From positions 310,001-374,000 of the forward strand of contig OZ345379.1 of the NCBI GenBank assembly GCA_977006965.1: 64,000 bases of DNA, read 5' to 3'. This document shows positions 1 through 9,787 of this stretch, piece after piece. Numbering within the stretch: the first letter of the stretch is position 1; each line of letters opens with the position of its first letter. Origin of the DNA: Phymatolithon calcareum (Eukaryota > Rhodophyta > Florideophyceae > Hapalidiales). The notes beneath the pieces are model-generated. The model saw nothing but the letters and a program-made list of their open reading frames with translations. It searched no databases and had not been told where the DNA came from. A program made the translations under genes and the position numbers.

Positions 1-22
1 ACGTAGAGCAATGAGTAGACGA

Positions 23-45
23 TTAAAGGACCACCGGTCCTTTAA
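23..45. repeat. short perfect inverted repeat
   Basis: Ten-base arms TTAAAGGACC and GGTCCTTTAA flank a 3-base spacer. It lies in non-coding DNA at the left edge of the window, and no function is evident. Confidence 0.7.
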
Positions 46-111
46 CGCGATTCCCGCTATGCGCGTGCCCCGGACGGTTTGCCAAAGTGGGGCTATATTA
101 ATTTCGGGGAG

Positions 112-131
112 TGTATACAGTACTGTATACG
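112..131. repeat. palindrome built on TACAGTACTGTA
   Basis: The core GTATACAGTACTGTATAC is an 18-base perfect palindrome. It is the strongest example of the TACAGTA/TACTGTA heptamer that recurs through the non-coding parts of the window. Confidence 0.75.
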
Positions 132-853
132 CATCTTTGCTTTTATTCATTAGCTCCCTACTTTGAAGAGCTCGTATTTAACTACTGTAATCTACTATAT
201 AAAAATCGTTGATCTAAGTCCTCTACTCTTATTTGCTAATGTCATTTGTATGTGTACTTTGGAGGCCTTTTCTATTTCATTCCCAGTAGAAACGTATGGC
301 GTTCTTCGAACGAGCAAGGCGGGATAGCTGGTTCCTTGGACTAGAGCAGTGACAGCTCCGTAGAGCAGTTCATCCCAAGATCTGTCTCTTTGATTAACAA
401 AAGAGGCTGACTTGCTGGCCTGGCGACGCGTGATTACATCGCCGTGCATTTTGGGTTACAGTGTGCACACTAGTGAACTTAATGCACAATATTCATTGTT
501 GGTCCATGTTACCTGGGTCATAAGCTCTCCACATTCAACATAGTACTTCTAAGTAGGACCTTGCCGATTTTTCAAAGTTGTTGTAGCTCTCAAGTTTTTT
601 GAGAAGAAGAAGAAGAAGAAACGTAGATTTTATTTCAAAGTTCCCAAGGCATCTGCTGACGCTTTGGGCAACTTTTCGTGTGCCAAGGAAACTTGGCTTG
701 ATTCTGTCTGGTACCTTTCGACCAAAGTAAAATTGCATCGCCTTGACTACAGTTTTAACGAAAATCAGTTAAGAAGCATGCTCTAATCCTTCGGAAACTT
801 TCCTATTGCCAGGATCACTTTCTGCCATCTTCCTTCTCTCAATGACGGATGTT

Positions 854-892
854 CAAGCTGGCGGGAATTATAGCATCATTCCCGCCAACTTG
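854..892. promoter_or_regulatory. inverted pair of E2F-like TTCCCGCC sites
   Basis: Fifteen-base arms with one mismatch flank a 9-base loop and contain GGCGGGAA and TTCCCGCC face to face. TTCCCGCC matches the E2F/DP consensus known in animals, plants and algae. The pair lies about 200 bp upstream of the predicted start at 1088. That it acts as a promoter element is inference. Confidence 0.4.
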
Positions 893-1087
893 TCTTAGAG
901 CTTGCCTCATCATAACCATTATTGTCGTATCAAATCAAGTGCGTCCAATGAAACAAGCTTATCGGTTCGCACAAAAAAAGCTCTCTGTGCGTCCGTATTG
1001 TATAGGGACTCCGTCGGACTCACGGCCGCGACAGCACGTCTCGGCCCAGTCCGGAACGGGCGTGGCGTTCTACATCTCAACTAGGCG

Positions 1088-4040
1088 ATGGTTGGACAAC
1101 GTCCGGACAGATCCGGGTTGCGGCACCGAGGAAAAACTTCTAAACCTTCGACCGAAAGTCTAAAGCCTGCCCTTGTGGACGAAAATGGGAAGAAGAAACC
1201 AACTATTCCCACTGTGCGCCGTCGACCGACAAACATCCTGTTCGTGTTCCTATGTATCCTTTCAACATGGCTCTTGTGCATTGCGTCAAACTGCATTGTG
1301 CGCTGGCGCGTAACCGCACTCCGATCAAAATACGCCACGGAAACAGCATCACAGCCTTTCGAATTTTCGACTCCGACTGCGATGCGCCATATCCGGAAAA
1401 TCGCGGCTAAGCAGCGCTGGATTCGGACCAAGGCCTTGGAGGAAGCCATGAAATACATCCACGAGTCTGTGCGATCTCTCAGGGAACAAGCCGGGAGAAA
1501 CGGACTGGATCTCGAGATCGATTTTTTTAAGTCAGGGCCTGGTAGTTACCCTTGTTCCATCGGTCCCATCGAGCTGTACATATCTTATGACGCCATCACA
1601 AGCGTCATCGTAAGACTTAGCCCGAAAGGACATTCACGTCATGTTCGGGATTCATTGCTAATCAACGCGCACGTGGACTCGGCCGTCGGTGCACCAGGCG
1701 CGAACGATAATATCGTTGGCGTTGCTGTTGTGCTGGACGTTTTGCGCAGTATAGTCGTCACCCCGCCGAAAGTCAATGCGTTGCGTCGGCCTATTGTTTT
1801 TCTTTTCAACGGCGGCGAAGAGGCTGTGCTGCCCGCGGCACACAGCTTCGTTACCCAACATCCCCTCGCGAAGTCTATCGTCGCGCACATCAACACAGAG
1901 TCGCTTGGCTCTGGAGATTCGTATTTACTGTTCCGTCTTGGTCCGAAAAACTCCTGGCTAGCTCGTGCATATGCACGTTCTGTCACCGTTCCCATTGCTT
2001 CGGTTACGGCCTCTGACATCTTTGAGGCAAAGGTATGTTTTTGCAACTTGATTCTGCGTTTGGTTTTTCTATGTTGAATATAATGGGAACTAACTGGTTT
2101 GCTGCTTTTGACTTTGTAGCTCGTACCTGCAGAGACTGACTTCCGGATTTTTGATGAGGCAGGTATTCCTGGGTTTGACTTTGTCCTTCTTGACAATGGT
2201 TTCATGTAAGTCATTTCACTTCTTTTCCATGGCTTCTTGTCATGTCCGTGTACCTCCTTCTCACCCGGATTTTTCGTGCTCCTGTGAATTTAGCTATCAC
2301 ACGATGGCAGATGATATCGATCATGTCTCCGAACTTGGCGTTCAGCATGCAGGTCAAACCGTGCTTGAGCTGTCATGGGAGCTTGCTGGAAAGTCGGATG
2401 CAATAGGCGAGCACATGAAGGAGGTCGAAAGCGCTCAAACAGATCCCACGTGGAGGGCAATGGTGGCTGATAGGCTTTGGAGAGCTTCTGATGCTCTGAA
2501 TTTCCCCTTGAATCGCCAAAATCCGAGCTCCATGTTCTTTGGCGTTCTGGGCAGTTTCACGCTCGTGTACGAAGACAATTTTGCGTTCATTCTGAACACT
2601 GCAGCTCTCCTCTCATCTCTCCTTTTCTGGCTCACCCGATTTCGTTCTCGGGATGGCCCTAAGTTCGGGAGAAGCATGCGTATGCTCGCGGTTGTAATTG
2701 GCACGGAATTGTGCTCTCTTGCGAGCGTGACCTGCGCTGCCACGATATACTCTGAGGTTTTGAACGCGAAACTTCCGTGGTACGGAAGCTGGCTGGAGGC
2801 CAACGTCGTCTTTCTGCCACCGGGCCTTTACGGCCTCTATACGGCTATGTTCACGCTTCTTCCTCGGAAATTGAATGCTGATCGCGTGCAAAACATGCTC
2901 TTGGCGCTGACAATGTACTACGGGGCATTGCTTGTGCTGTTTACTGGACTTCACGCTATGACGGGAGTTGTTCCACTGGCGTATTTCGTGACATTGCACA
3001 TCGTCGCCGTATTTTGGAGGAAAGGCGCATCGAAACTGAGGATTTTCATCTGCTTCACAATTCTCGGATTGCCGGCGGCTATTTTCGGTGCCCCCATTTG
3101 GAAATCCACTCTCTCGGCCTTTCTACCTCTTTTCGGGCGTATCGGTCAAACCTTGATACCTAGCGATGTGCTCGCCGCCTTGGTGGTTATGCATTGTGCA
3201 TTAATTTTCTTGTTGGTCCCAACATTGCCGATATTAGTTCAGTTCCCGCGGTCATTGCGTCATCTCAGAACTATTACTGCGGTGCTCGTGACGTTCAGCA
3301 GTCTGCACGTTTTCAGGTCTATTCCTTCACCTCATATTCATGAAGCTTTGCGTCGGGAAACATTTTCCACAGATGCCCCAAGACGATTAATTGCCACTCA
3401 TTTCCACGCACCGCAAATGGATCCTCCAAGTGTTCTGGCTACGTCGTCGTTCGCTTCTATACCAGTGCCTCAGGAGCATATCATGGAGAACTTCAACAAC
3501 GGGAATGAACTGCATGTCATTCGAATGGCAAATAGTCCGCAATTTGGGTTCCTGAATGGAACTTACATCGAGCCATTCCGAGCGTATGCACGCTTAGTGT
3601 CGAAGTGGAATGTGTACGAAACCCCAATCATGCCGTTGCTGGCGGTGCCCAATGCTGTTGTGAAGAAAGAGTTCAGAACGGGGAGCGATTTCAACTTAAC
3701 GATCGAAGTATCCGCACCGCAGTCGCATGTGATAACTGTGCGATTTCCGATTGCGCTCACGGACGGCAGTGACATTCGAGCGTGGTCGTTTAACCTGCCC
3801 CTGAAACCAAATGACAATAACAATACCGAAGTGTGGATTCGACATACCGGTGCTGAAAAGTGGACATTCTCTGTCCTTCTGTCTGCATCTCAAACAAAGG
3901 AAACACGAGAAAAGCTGCGTATTGTTGTTTCTAGTTCGCGGTTTGGTGTTGGGCCAAGCAAGCTTTTGGGACTGCTTAAGTACAAAGCAACCGATTCTCC
4001 CATGGTGTCACGAGGAACAGCAGCTGAATTTTTGCTTTAA
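1088..4040 (+). CDS. ER membrane zinc metallopeptidase, M28 family (ERMP1/Fxna-like), three exons
   Basis: Joining 1088-2032, 2120-2205 and 2294-4040 gives 925 residues, the usual size for ERMP1-type peptidases. Intron 1 (87 nt, phase 0) and intron 2 (88 nt) have GT-AG ends. The second junction restores the family motif around Tyr-His-Thr. One membrane segment (about residues 47-70) precedes the lumenal M28 domain. Visible zinc-ligand candidates are His195 (AHVDSA), Asp207 (GANDN), Glu244/Glu245 (NGGEEA), Glu271 and His346 (YHTMADD). Exon 3 adds about eight or nine hydrophobic segments and then a soluble tail of about 200 residues, as in vertebrate ERMP1. The likely role is processing of proteins or peptides in the ER membrane or lumen; the substrate is unknown. 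The neighbouring MFS gene converges on it with 53 bp between the stops. Confidence 0.88.
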
Positions 4041-4093
4041 AGTGCCTAAAGTCCAATTCTAATCTAAGAAAAACTATTATCCCCGATCCACCG

Positions 4094-6091
4094 TCATTGC
4101 CCATCCTGTCGCGGTCCAGATGGAAGATTCATAGTATTGCTTAGTCGTGGGACGGAATATGGCGATCTTCCATGCGCTTGCAAGGACCCAACACGGAAAA
4201 TATCGTCCCCAAACTCAACATCATCCTCAATGCCGATTGGTGCCGTGGCCTTCCATGTGGGTGGTCGCGCAGACGACACCAGCGGGGTTGTATCTGTTGC
4301 GCCTACTGGCGTGGGAACGTAACTGGTACGTCTACTGACGGATGGCTTGCGGGGAGTTTTTCCAGAAGGCAAACGTTCTTTGGCTTCCTGTTTCGGGGAA
4401 ATATAGTTGCGCAGCATAAACATGAGGATGGGGGAGATGATGCTGGTCATGCCCACAATTGCCCATAGCACAGATCCATGCCGGGGGCCGACAGGAGGCA
4501 TGAATGTAGTTAGAAGCCATCCGGACATTCCACCAACCAGGAGCTTGACAGAAAAGAGGGGTGCCGATGACAAACTGGAGTACAAGCCCTCAGCACCACG
4601 GTCGCTGATATCCATGGTGTACTCGTACACCCTTGGGGAGTATACAGCTTCACCTATGCTAAGAGTTACCATGAATAAAATGACAGTCCAGTAAGCAGGA
4701 GCGAGACAAATCCAGAAAGGACTTGCGGCGGCGACAAAACTTCCGCACAAAATCATGGTGAATGAGTCGATTCCACGTGTGGCAAGGCCTATCATCGGAA
4801 CAAGAATGATTATTAGAAATGGGTTAATCGCGTAGACAAGCCCAAAAGGCGCGTTCGGTCCAAACTGACGCACGAGGTACTTCGGCATTGTTGCGTCAAG
4901 ATGACGGAAAACAAGACGCACGCCGACAAGCAAAAATGTAAATACAGTGAGCCTCCAAAACGACCGACGTTGCAAAACTGCCCAAGTCTGGGCCACTGGA
5001 CTTTCCCTGTTGGGAGAAAAAGAGGAAATATTTCCATTTTCATCCACCTCCACCTCGCGAATGCCGATAAAGACGACAATGCACATGGCGCCAGTGGCAA
5101 AGGCGCTAGAGAGCACAACCATGCGCAACCCAGTCATGTGCAAAACGGAGTTGATTCCTAGCGGGCGCAGATCCCACTGCACGCCGTTCCGAAAAAATGA
5201 GCGCGATACATCAACCATAGGACCGGCAATCAGCGCCGCGACGTTCATCATGGAATAAAAAAGCGAGAAAGCAAACGTTCTGTTGTGCGAGTTGGTATAC
5301 CGCTTGATCCCAATAGTCATGATGGGAATCCCTAGACATTCCGCAAACGGTAACAATGTGTAAAGCATGACCAACGCCGTGCGTCGCGACACCGTGAACG
5401 CCAGAACGAAGCGTGAGACTGCACCAACCACCGCTCCGAGTAGCAGCGACAGTCGCACGCCCAAGTAATCGATAAACCAGCCGCAAATAACACCGAAAAA
5501 AGTGCTCATCACGCCATACAAACCATAGCTCCACCCCGCTGCGGTGTCCGAGAGCCCAAACTCATCAGTGAGAAAAACGGTGAGAATGAGGGCGAGCGAA
5601 AAATATGCATAGCTCGATAACAATTTGAGCGAAAATATGAGCCACAGCTCGCGTGGTGCACGTCCAAGTGCCTTCGTATGCATCATTGCGCGAGCAAGTT
5701 TCGCGCGCCAGTGGACAGACCGCCGCCGAGGTTGCGGTATCTGAGATATACGGGCACTCGGTTCAGTGTCGTGGCGTAGCGCCTCGGCCGCTGCCGCAAC
5801 CGCTGCGGCACCGTACGCGGGGGGAGGTCGCCCGCGAGGCGGACGGCGTGCGGGCGGTGATGGAGCGCGCGGACGGGGAGCAATATGTTCGTCAAATGAA
5901 GATGCGAGCATAGGAGGAGGAAAAGGACGCCATGACTCTGGCCGCGCCGTGACCGAGCTGACGCCCGGGGAAGCGGCGAAGAAGGACTGAGTGTCTTCGT
6001 CAGACTCGGACGATGAGTCAGCGTCCGGAATGGCAATCGCAGTGACACGAGCATCCCGCCTGGCCCCTTCCGAGGCGTCGGGCCTGTACAT
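4094..6091 (-). CDS. major facilitator superfamily transporter with long disordered N-terminus
   Basis: The protein has 665 residues from the ATG at 6091. The open frame extends to 6193, but its first codon is GTG, so the ATG was chosen. The first 150 or so residues are Ser/Pro/Arg/Ala-rich with an acidic serine stretch, and look cytosolic and disordered. About 12 hydrophobic helices follow. The loop after the second helix carries the MFS motif-A-like GWFIDYLGVR. A central soluble loop divides the two six-helix halves. The protein is a secondary transporter; the sequence does not show the substrate. It shares a 401-bp upstream region with the divergent Rpn6 gene. Confidence 0.8.
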   Translation of the reverse strand: MYRPDASEGARRDARVTAIAIPDADSSSESDEDTQSFFAASPGVSSVTARPESWRPFPPPMLASSFDEHIAPRPRAPSPPARRPPRGRPPPAYGAAAVAAAAEALRHDTEPSARISQIPQPRRRSVHWRAKLARAMMHTKALGRAPRELWLIFSLKLLSSYAYFSLALILTVFLTDEFGLSDTAAGWSYGLYGVMSTFFGVICGWFIDYLGVRLSLLLGAVVGAVSRFVLAFTVSRRTALVMLYTLLPFAECLGIPIMTIGIKRYTNSHNRTFAFSLFYSMMNVAALIAGPMVDVSRSFFRNGVQWDLRPLGINSVLHMTGLRMVVLSSAFATGAMCIVVFIGIREVEVDENGNISSFSPNRESPVAQTWAVLQRRSFWRLTVFTFLLVGVRLVFRHLDATMPKYLVRQFGPNAPFGLVYAINPFLIIILVPMIGLATRGIDSFTMILCGSFVAAASPFWICLAPAYWTVILFMVTLSIGEAVYSPRVYEYTMDISDRGAEGLYSSLSSAPLFSVKLLVGGMSGWLLTTFMPPVGPRHGSVLWAIVGMTSIISPILMFMLRNYISPKQEAKERLPSGKTPRKPSVSRRTSYVPTPVGATDTTPLVSSARPPTWKATAPIGIEDDVEFGDDIFRVGSLQAHGRSPYSVPRLSNTMNLPSGPRQDGQ

Positions 6092-6492
6092 GTTCGATGT
6101 CGCGCGCGAGCGGGTGGGTGTTAACGCGACAGAAGTGAAGAGTGGAGAGCGAAAGCAACGCCGGTTAAACGCGCAGGGTTCTGGGTTTTCCACCCATACC
6201 CGGGTTTTCCACTATCTCAGTGGAAAACCCCCTGTTGGGAACTTCAACTCCGCCAATGCATCACGGCGGTTGTTTGGCACAGTGAGAAGAACATGAGGTG
6301 CAAATCGCATCAGATGGACACGTGTCCCAAATATGACTGACTGTAAACTGTAAGCAATTTCTCCGTGCTGGAAGGAAGATCGGACTTTATCGCGACATTG
6401 GTGTGCGAGTTCAACCTTTATCACGCACGCTCATCCTTGTGCTGGCGGACGACGTCACTTCCACTTTTAAACTTGCAAACCCTGCTTCTATC
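6092..6492. promoter_or_regulatory. shared divergent promoter region (MFS gene / Rpn6)
   Basis: This is the only DNA between the two divergently read starts, so it must hold both promoters. It contains a hairpin at 6202-6230 (arms GGGTTTTCCACT and AGTGGAAAACCC, loop of 5). A third copy of GGGTTTTCCAC lies at about 6183-6193. No TATA box stands out. Confidence 0.5.
6202..6230. repeat. perfect 12-bp hairpin in the divergent promoter
   Basis: Arms 6202-6213 and 6219-6230 are exact reverse complements around ATCTC. A third direct copy of the arm lies immediately upstream. It could be a dimeric factor site or an mRNA leader hairpin. Confidence 0.7.
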
Positions 6493-7809
6493 ATGCCGGG
6501 TGCACCGGCAGACACTGCGATGGAGCCCGTGGCCCAGGAGGCGGTGCCAGAGACGCTTACGATGGCGCTGGAACGAGCTGAAGCGTGCTCAAGTCCTGTT
6601 GAGAAGGAGTCGATGCTGCGAGCCATTATAGAGTCAGAAGAAACCGGGTCTACCGCAGCGGCGGCAAAGGAAGGTGCGATAGCTGCTCTAGTAGCACTGC
6701 TAGTGAAGGAGAAGAAGGACGCGGAAATACTCACCCTGTCACGATCGGTGCGACCCTTTTTTAAGACGATCGCGAAGGCGAAAACCGCCAAAATTGTGCG
6801 CGGCTTCCTCGACGCTGTTGCACAAGACACAGACAAACGTGACAGCAACGCAGCTCTGCAGTTTGAGTTATGCCAGGATACTATCCAATGGTGCAAGGAG
6901 GAAAAACGTACCTTTCTACGCCAGCGAATTCAGGGGCGTCTTGCTGCTCTCTATCTCAATAGCCGCAAGTTCCAGGATGCCTTGGACGTCGTGAATGTAC
7001 TCTTACGGGAGGTTAAGCGTCTTGACGATAAGGCTCATCTGCTTGAAATTCAGCTGATCGAGTCGCGCATACACCATGCGCTTCGCAATCTTCCCAAGGC
7101 GCGTGCCGCACTCACAAGTGCGCGAACCACTGCCAACGCAATTTATGTGCCGCTCATGCTGCAAGCCCAGATCGATATGCAGGCAGGTATTATCGCGGCA
7201 GAGGAGAAGGACTATAAAACTGCCTACTCCTACTTCTATGAGGGCTTTGAAGGATTCCAGAGTCTTGAGGATCCGCGCGCAGTGTTGAATTTAAAGTACA
7301 TGCTCTTGTGTAAGATCATGAGCGGGAACGCCGAGGACGTGTCCAGCCTTGTTCATGGCAATATCGCGCTCAAATACTCTGGGCCGGAGATAGCGGCGAT
7401 GAAGGCGGTGGGAAAAGCGCATTCCGATAGGAGTTTGGATGCATTTGAAAAGACTCTGACCGAGTTTAAGGCACAGTTGTCGGATGATCCTATCGTGCAT
7501 GCGCATCTGCATGTGCTGTACAATACGCTCAAGGAGCAAAATCTTTTGAGACTTATTGAGCCCTTCTCCAGGGTTGAGATTAATCATGTGGCGAAGCTCA
7601 TTAATTTGGACGTTGATGATGTCGAGTCCAAGCTGTCGCAGATGATCCTTGATAAGAAATTGAACGGAATCCTTGATCAGGGCGCTGGTTGTCTAGTTGT
7701 GTTTGATGACATTCCACTGTCTAAGACTTATCAACGCAGTTTGGACACTCTTGTCAATATGGATAATGTGGTCGACTCTTTGTTCGATAAGGCCTCTACT
7801 CTTCGATAA
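6493..7809 (+). CDS. RPN6: 26S proteasome regulatory subunit Rpn6 (PSMD11)
   Basis: The protein has 438 residues from the ATG at 6493; the open frame begins earlier at a GTG codon. It has the full length of the family. Helical TPR-like repeats fill the N-terminal two thirds (for example around LAALYLNSRKFQDAL). A C-terminal PCI domain follows (IEPFSRVEINHVAKLI and then the winged-helix segment LDKKLNGILDQGAGCL). Rpn6 is the lid subunit that clamps the regulatory particle to the 20S core. The gene is intact and is read away from the MFS gene. Confidence 0.96.
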   Translation: MPGAPADTAMEPVAQEAVPETLTMALERAEACSSPVEKESMLRAIIESEETGSTAAAAKEGAIAALVALLVKEKKDAEILTLSRSVRPFFKTIAKAKTAKIVRGFLDAVAQDTDKRDSNAALQFELCQDTIQWCKEEKRTFLRQRIQGRLAALYLNSRKFQDALDVVNVLLREVKRLDDKAHLLEIQLIESRIHHALRNLPKARAALTSARTTANAIYVPLMLQAQIDMQAGIIAAEEKDYKTAYSYFYEGFEGFQSLEDPRAVLNLKYMLLCKIMSGNAEDVSSLVHGNIALKYSGPEIAAMKAVGKAHSDRSLDAFEKTLTEFKAQLSDDPIVHAHLHVLYNTLKEQNLLRLIEPFSRVEINHVAKLINLDVDDVESKLSQMILDKKLNGILDQGAGCLVVFDDIPLSKTYQRSLDTLVNMDNVVDSLFDKASTLR

Positions 7810-8066
7810 ACTCGAAATATTCTCACTTTTTACTTTTAAACTAAATTTTGCCTCACGGTTGTCGCCGCAGCGAATATAAACCCATCTCTGATAGACAAAA
7901 GAATTGCGCTTCCGTCACTTTGGCTCTTGGCCTTGGCGATGGTCAATAAAGCTAATCTTCCATGCCTGAATTTTTAGATCCTATTGTAACACATCATAAA
8001 TCAAATGTGTCGCGAGCTCAGGTTCACTACAGTACAAGCCAATTTACAATCCAAACGGCCCTCGCA

Positions 8067-8966
8067 ATGAACTCGCATGCTCTTTCATCATGCTCACCAT
8101 GCTTCTGCGCACCGATAGGTCTACCGATACTGCGTCTGCGTCCTATTCGTTCTCTGACAATTGCCAGACGCCCGGCCCTGCGCCGCGCCCCTGTCCTCCT
8201 GGCCTGTGCCTCCGCAGGTGATGATGTTGCCAGGATACTACTCGAGCTTGATAATGAACTGCGTGCACATTTGGCGGCCGAAAAAGCAGATCCGGACGAA
8301 GCCGCGACCACTCTTTCCTACCCTGCGCTCGCCGCCGCAGGTCGAACAGATCTCATCGAGCGTATTATTGACGCGGGGGGCTACTCCGCCCTGCTGACCC
8401 GGCTTGGAATTCCCTTACCTTACTCGGAACCGGAAGCTCCTCCTCTTCCTCGCCGTGTCTTTGACGTGCCGGAGAACGAAGGTCGACTGGCGCTCGGCGC
8501 CACGCTCGATGAGCGACTCAGTGCACCGCTGCCGCCTGGAACTGCACCGTCTTCTCGAATGCGCAAAGTGCGCGTTGTTGAGGATCAAGTTCCGAGTGCT
8601 GAAGACCTTTTGCGACAACCGCAGGGTCATCCGCCAGGTATCAGTCACCCGCCCCCGCCACCTGGTGAGCTTCTCACGCTTGGCGGAGGTATGCGTGGTG
8701 GATTGCTTGTACTAGTCACGCTCACCGCGCTTGGTTTTGGACATGCGAGCGAAGGATTGCTCGATGCAAACGTTGTGCAGGTTTGCAAAATCGCGGCTAA
8801 AACACAAGCGGTGACACATGTTGCGCTTGCATTTTATGCGGCATTGGAGGCGAGGACAAGGATGAGACGAAGCGCGGGGCTTTGGTTTTTCAAAGTTTTG
8901 CTTTCCGGACCTGCCGGATTGGTTGCGTTGCAGCGTTTTGGGGTGTTGAAAGAAACATCAGAGTAG
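8067..8966 (+). CDS. predicted plastid-targeted membrane protein of unknown function
   Basis: The protein has 299 residues from the ATG at 8067. An earlier in-frame ATG at 7962 would add 35 residues, but 8067 gives a clean leader. The first 45 or so residues are rich in Ser, Ala, Arg, Leu and Pro with almost no acidic residues and end near LLACASAG, which is typical of a plastid transit peptide. After it comes a short conserved-looking unit, AAGRTDLIERIIDAGGYSAL, ending in LGIP. I have an impression of similar units in other plastid proteins but cannot name the family. A Pro-rich linker and a glycine-led hydrophobic segment (GGLLVLVTLTALGFG) follow, then a second weakly hydrophobic C-terminal part. 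The function is not recognised. Confidence 0.7.
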   Translation: MNSHALSSCSPCFCAPIGLPILRLRPIRSLTIARRPALRRAPVLLACASAGDDVARILLELDNELRAHLAAEKADPDEAATTLSYPALAAAGRTDLIERIIDAGGYSALLTRLGIPLPYSEPEAPPLPRRVFDVPENEGRLALGATLDERLSAPLPPGTAPSSRMRKVRVVEDQVPSAEDLLRQPQGHPPGISHPPPPPGELLTLGGGMRGGLLVLVTLTALGFGHASEGLLDANVVQVCKIAAKTQAVTHVALAFYAALEARTRMRRSAGLWFFKVLLSGPAGLVALQRFGVLKETSE

Positions 8967-9210
8967 TTTCAGTCGGTGCATTGATGCATGATGTTTTTTG
9001 TGATTCGAATAGAAGTGGTTGGAAGTGTACAGATGCCCGTGCATAAGGTGCTCGCTTGGCGGCGTTTGGTTGAGATTGGTCAACTATTATCGACATCAAT
9101 GCAGATCAGCAATGCGGGAAGAATCTCAATGTAAGTAGTGTACACCTCCATATTTTAATTACTGTATCTGTGCCACCGCATGCGGTAATCTGCTAGGGTT
9201 GGCGTAATTC

Positions 9211-9787
9211 CTACCATTGAGCCTGCTGTTGTGTCTCCAATTTGCGCTTGTGTGGCATCAATCGAAGGCTCGTTCGTCTAGATGAGCGCGTTTTACAAAT
9301 TGGCGACTGTGGCGAGATAGTCGTCTCGGATCGTTTCAACTCGGGAAAATGAGCTTGGCGCAGGACCGGGTTCGCATTTTCTACTGCCATTAAATTGGGT
9401 TGAGAGAGCGATTGCAAAATACACGGTGCGCAAATCTCTTTTACAGTTTTGCCAGTGCTGCGCTCCAGAGCAATGTCTGCAAGCATCATTAGGGAAGCAT
9501 CCACTTCTTTCCTTGCAGGGAATATAGTCTCCTCGACCTCCTGTAGAAAATGAACAGGCATTGTGCACAAATGATGTCGACTTATGGCTGAGCAGAACAT
9601 ATCCTCAAAATGGGTGGAAGGGAATAACAGAGATGAACCTTACCTTTGCGAATGACGACTGGTTGGGGAGCAATCTGCCTATACAGCGCAGCATCACGTC
9701 ATCGGTGTTGTCCTTGTCATCATCTTGGAGTGTTTGAAATATCTGGTTACAATTGGAACGTAGAACTCCTTTGTCCGGGGCTGTCAT
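9211..9787 (-). CDS. small spliced gene, 157-residue protein of unknown function
   Basis: The proposed exons on the minus strand are 9787-9644 (48 codons from an ATG) and 9540-9211. They are separated by a 103-nt intron with GTAAGG at the donor and CTACAG at the acceptor. Both ends are phase 0, so the join is in frame. The first exon is acidic (QDDDKDNTDD). The centre looks helical (EVEETIFPARKEVDASLMML), and the tail is basic and Ser/Thr-rich with a possible nuclear signal (MPHKRKLE). No family is recognised. The support is the clean splice geometry and the unbroken joined frame, which could still be chance. Confidence 0.45.

Larger units (their letters stand above)
1..1087. other. non-coding region upstream of the ER metallopeptidase gene
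   Basis: No convincing gene was seen. It holds the inverted repeat at 23-45, the palindrome at 112-131, a short GAA microsatellite at about 602-622 and an E2F-like inverted pair at 854-892. The small open frames here have no recognisable features. Confidence 0.6.

Noticed and set aside
1639-2214. 191-codon minus-strand frame over the ER metallopeptidase
   Set aside because: Antisense of M28 coding sequence and of intron 1; no features.
6194-6400. Extended N-terminus of the MFS gene beyond the ATG at 6091
   Set aside because: The longer frame starts at a GTG within the hairpin region; eukaryotic initiation at the ATG is more likely.
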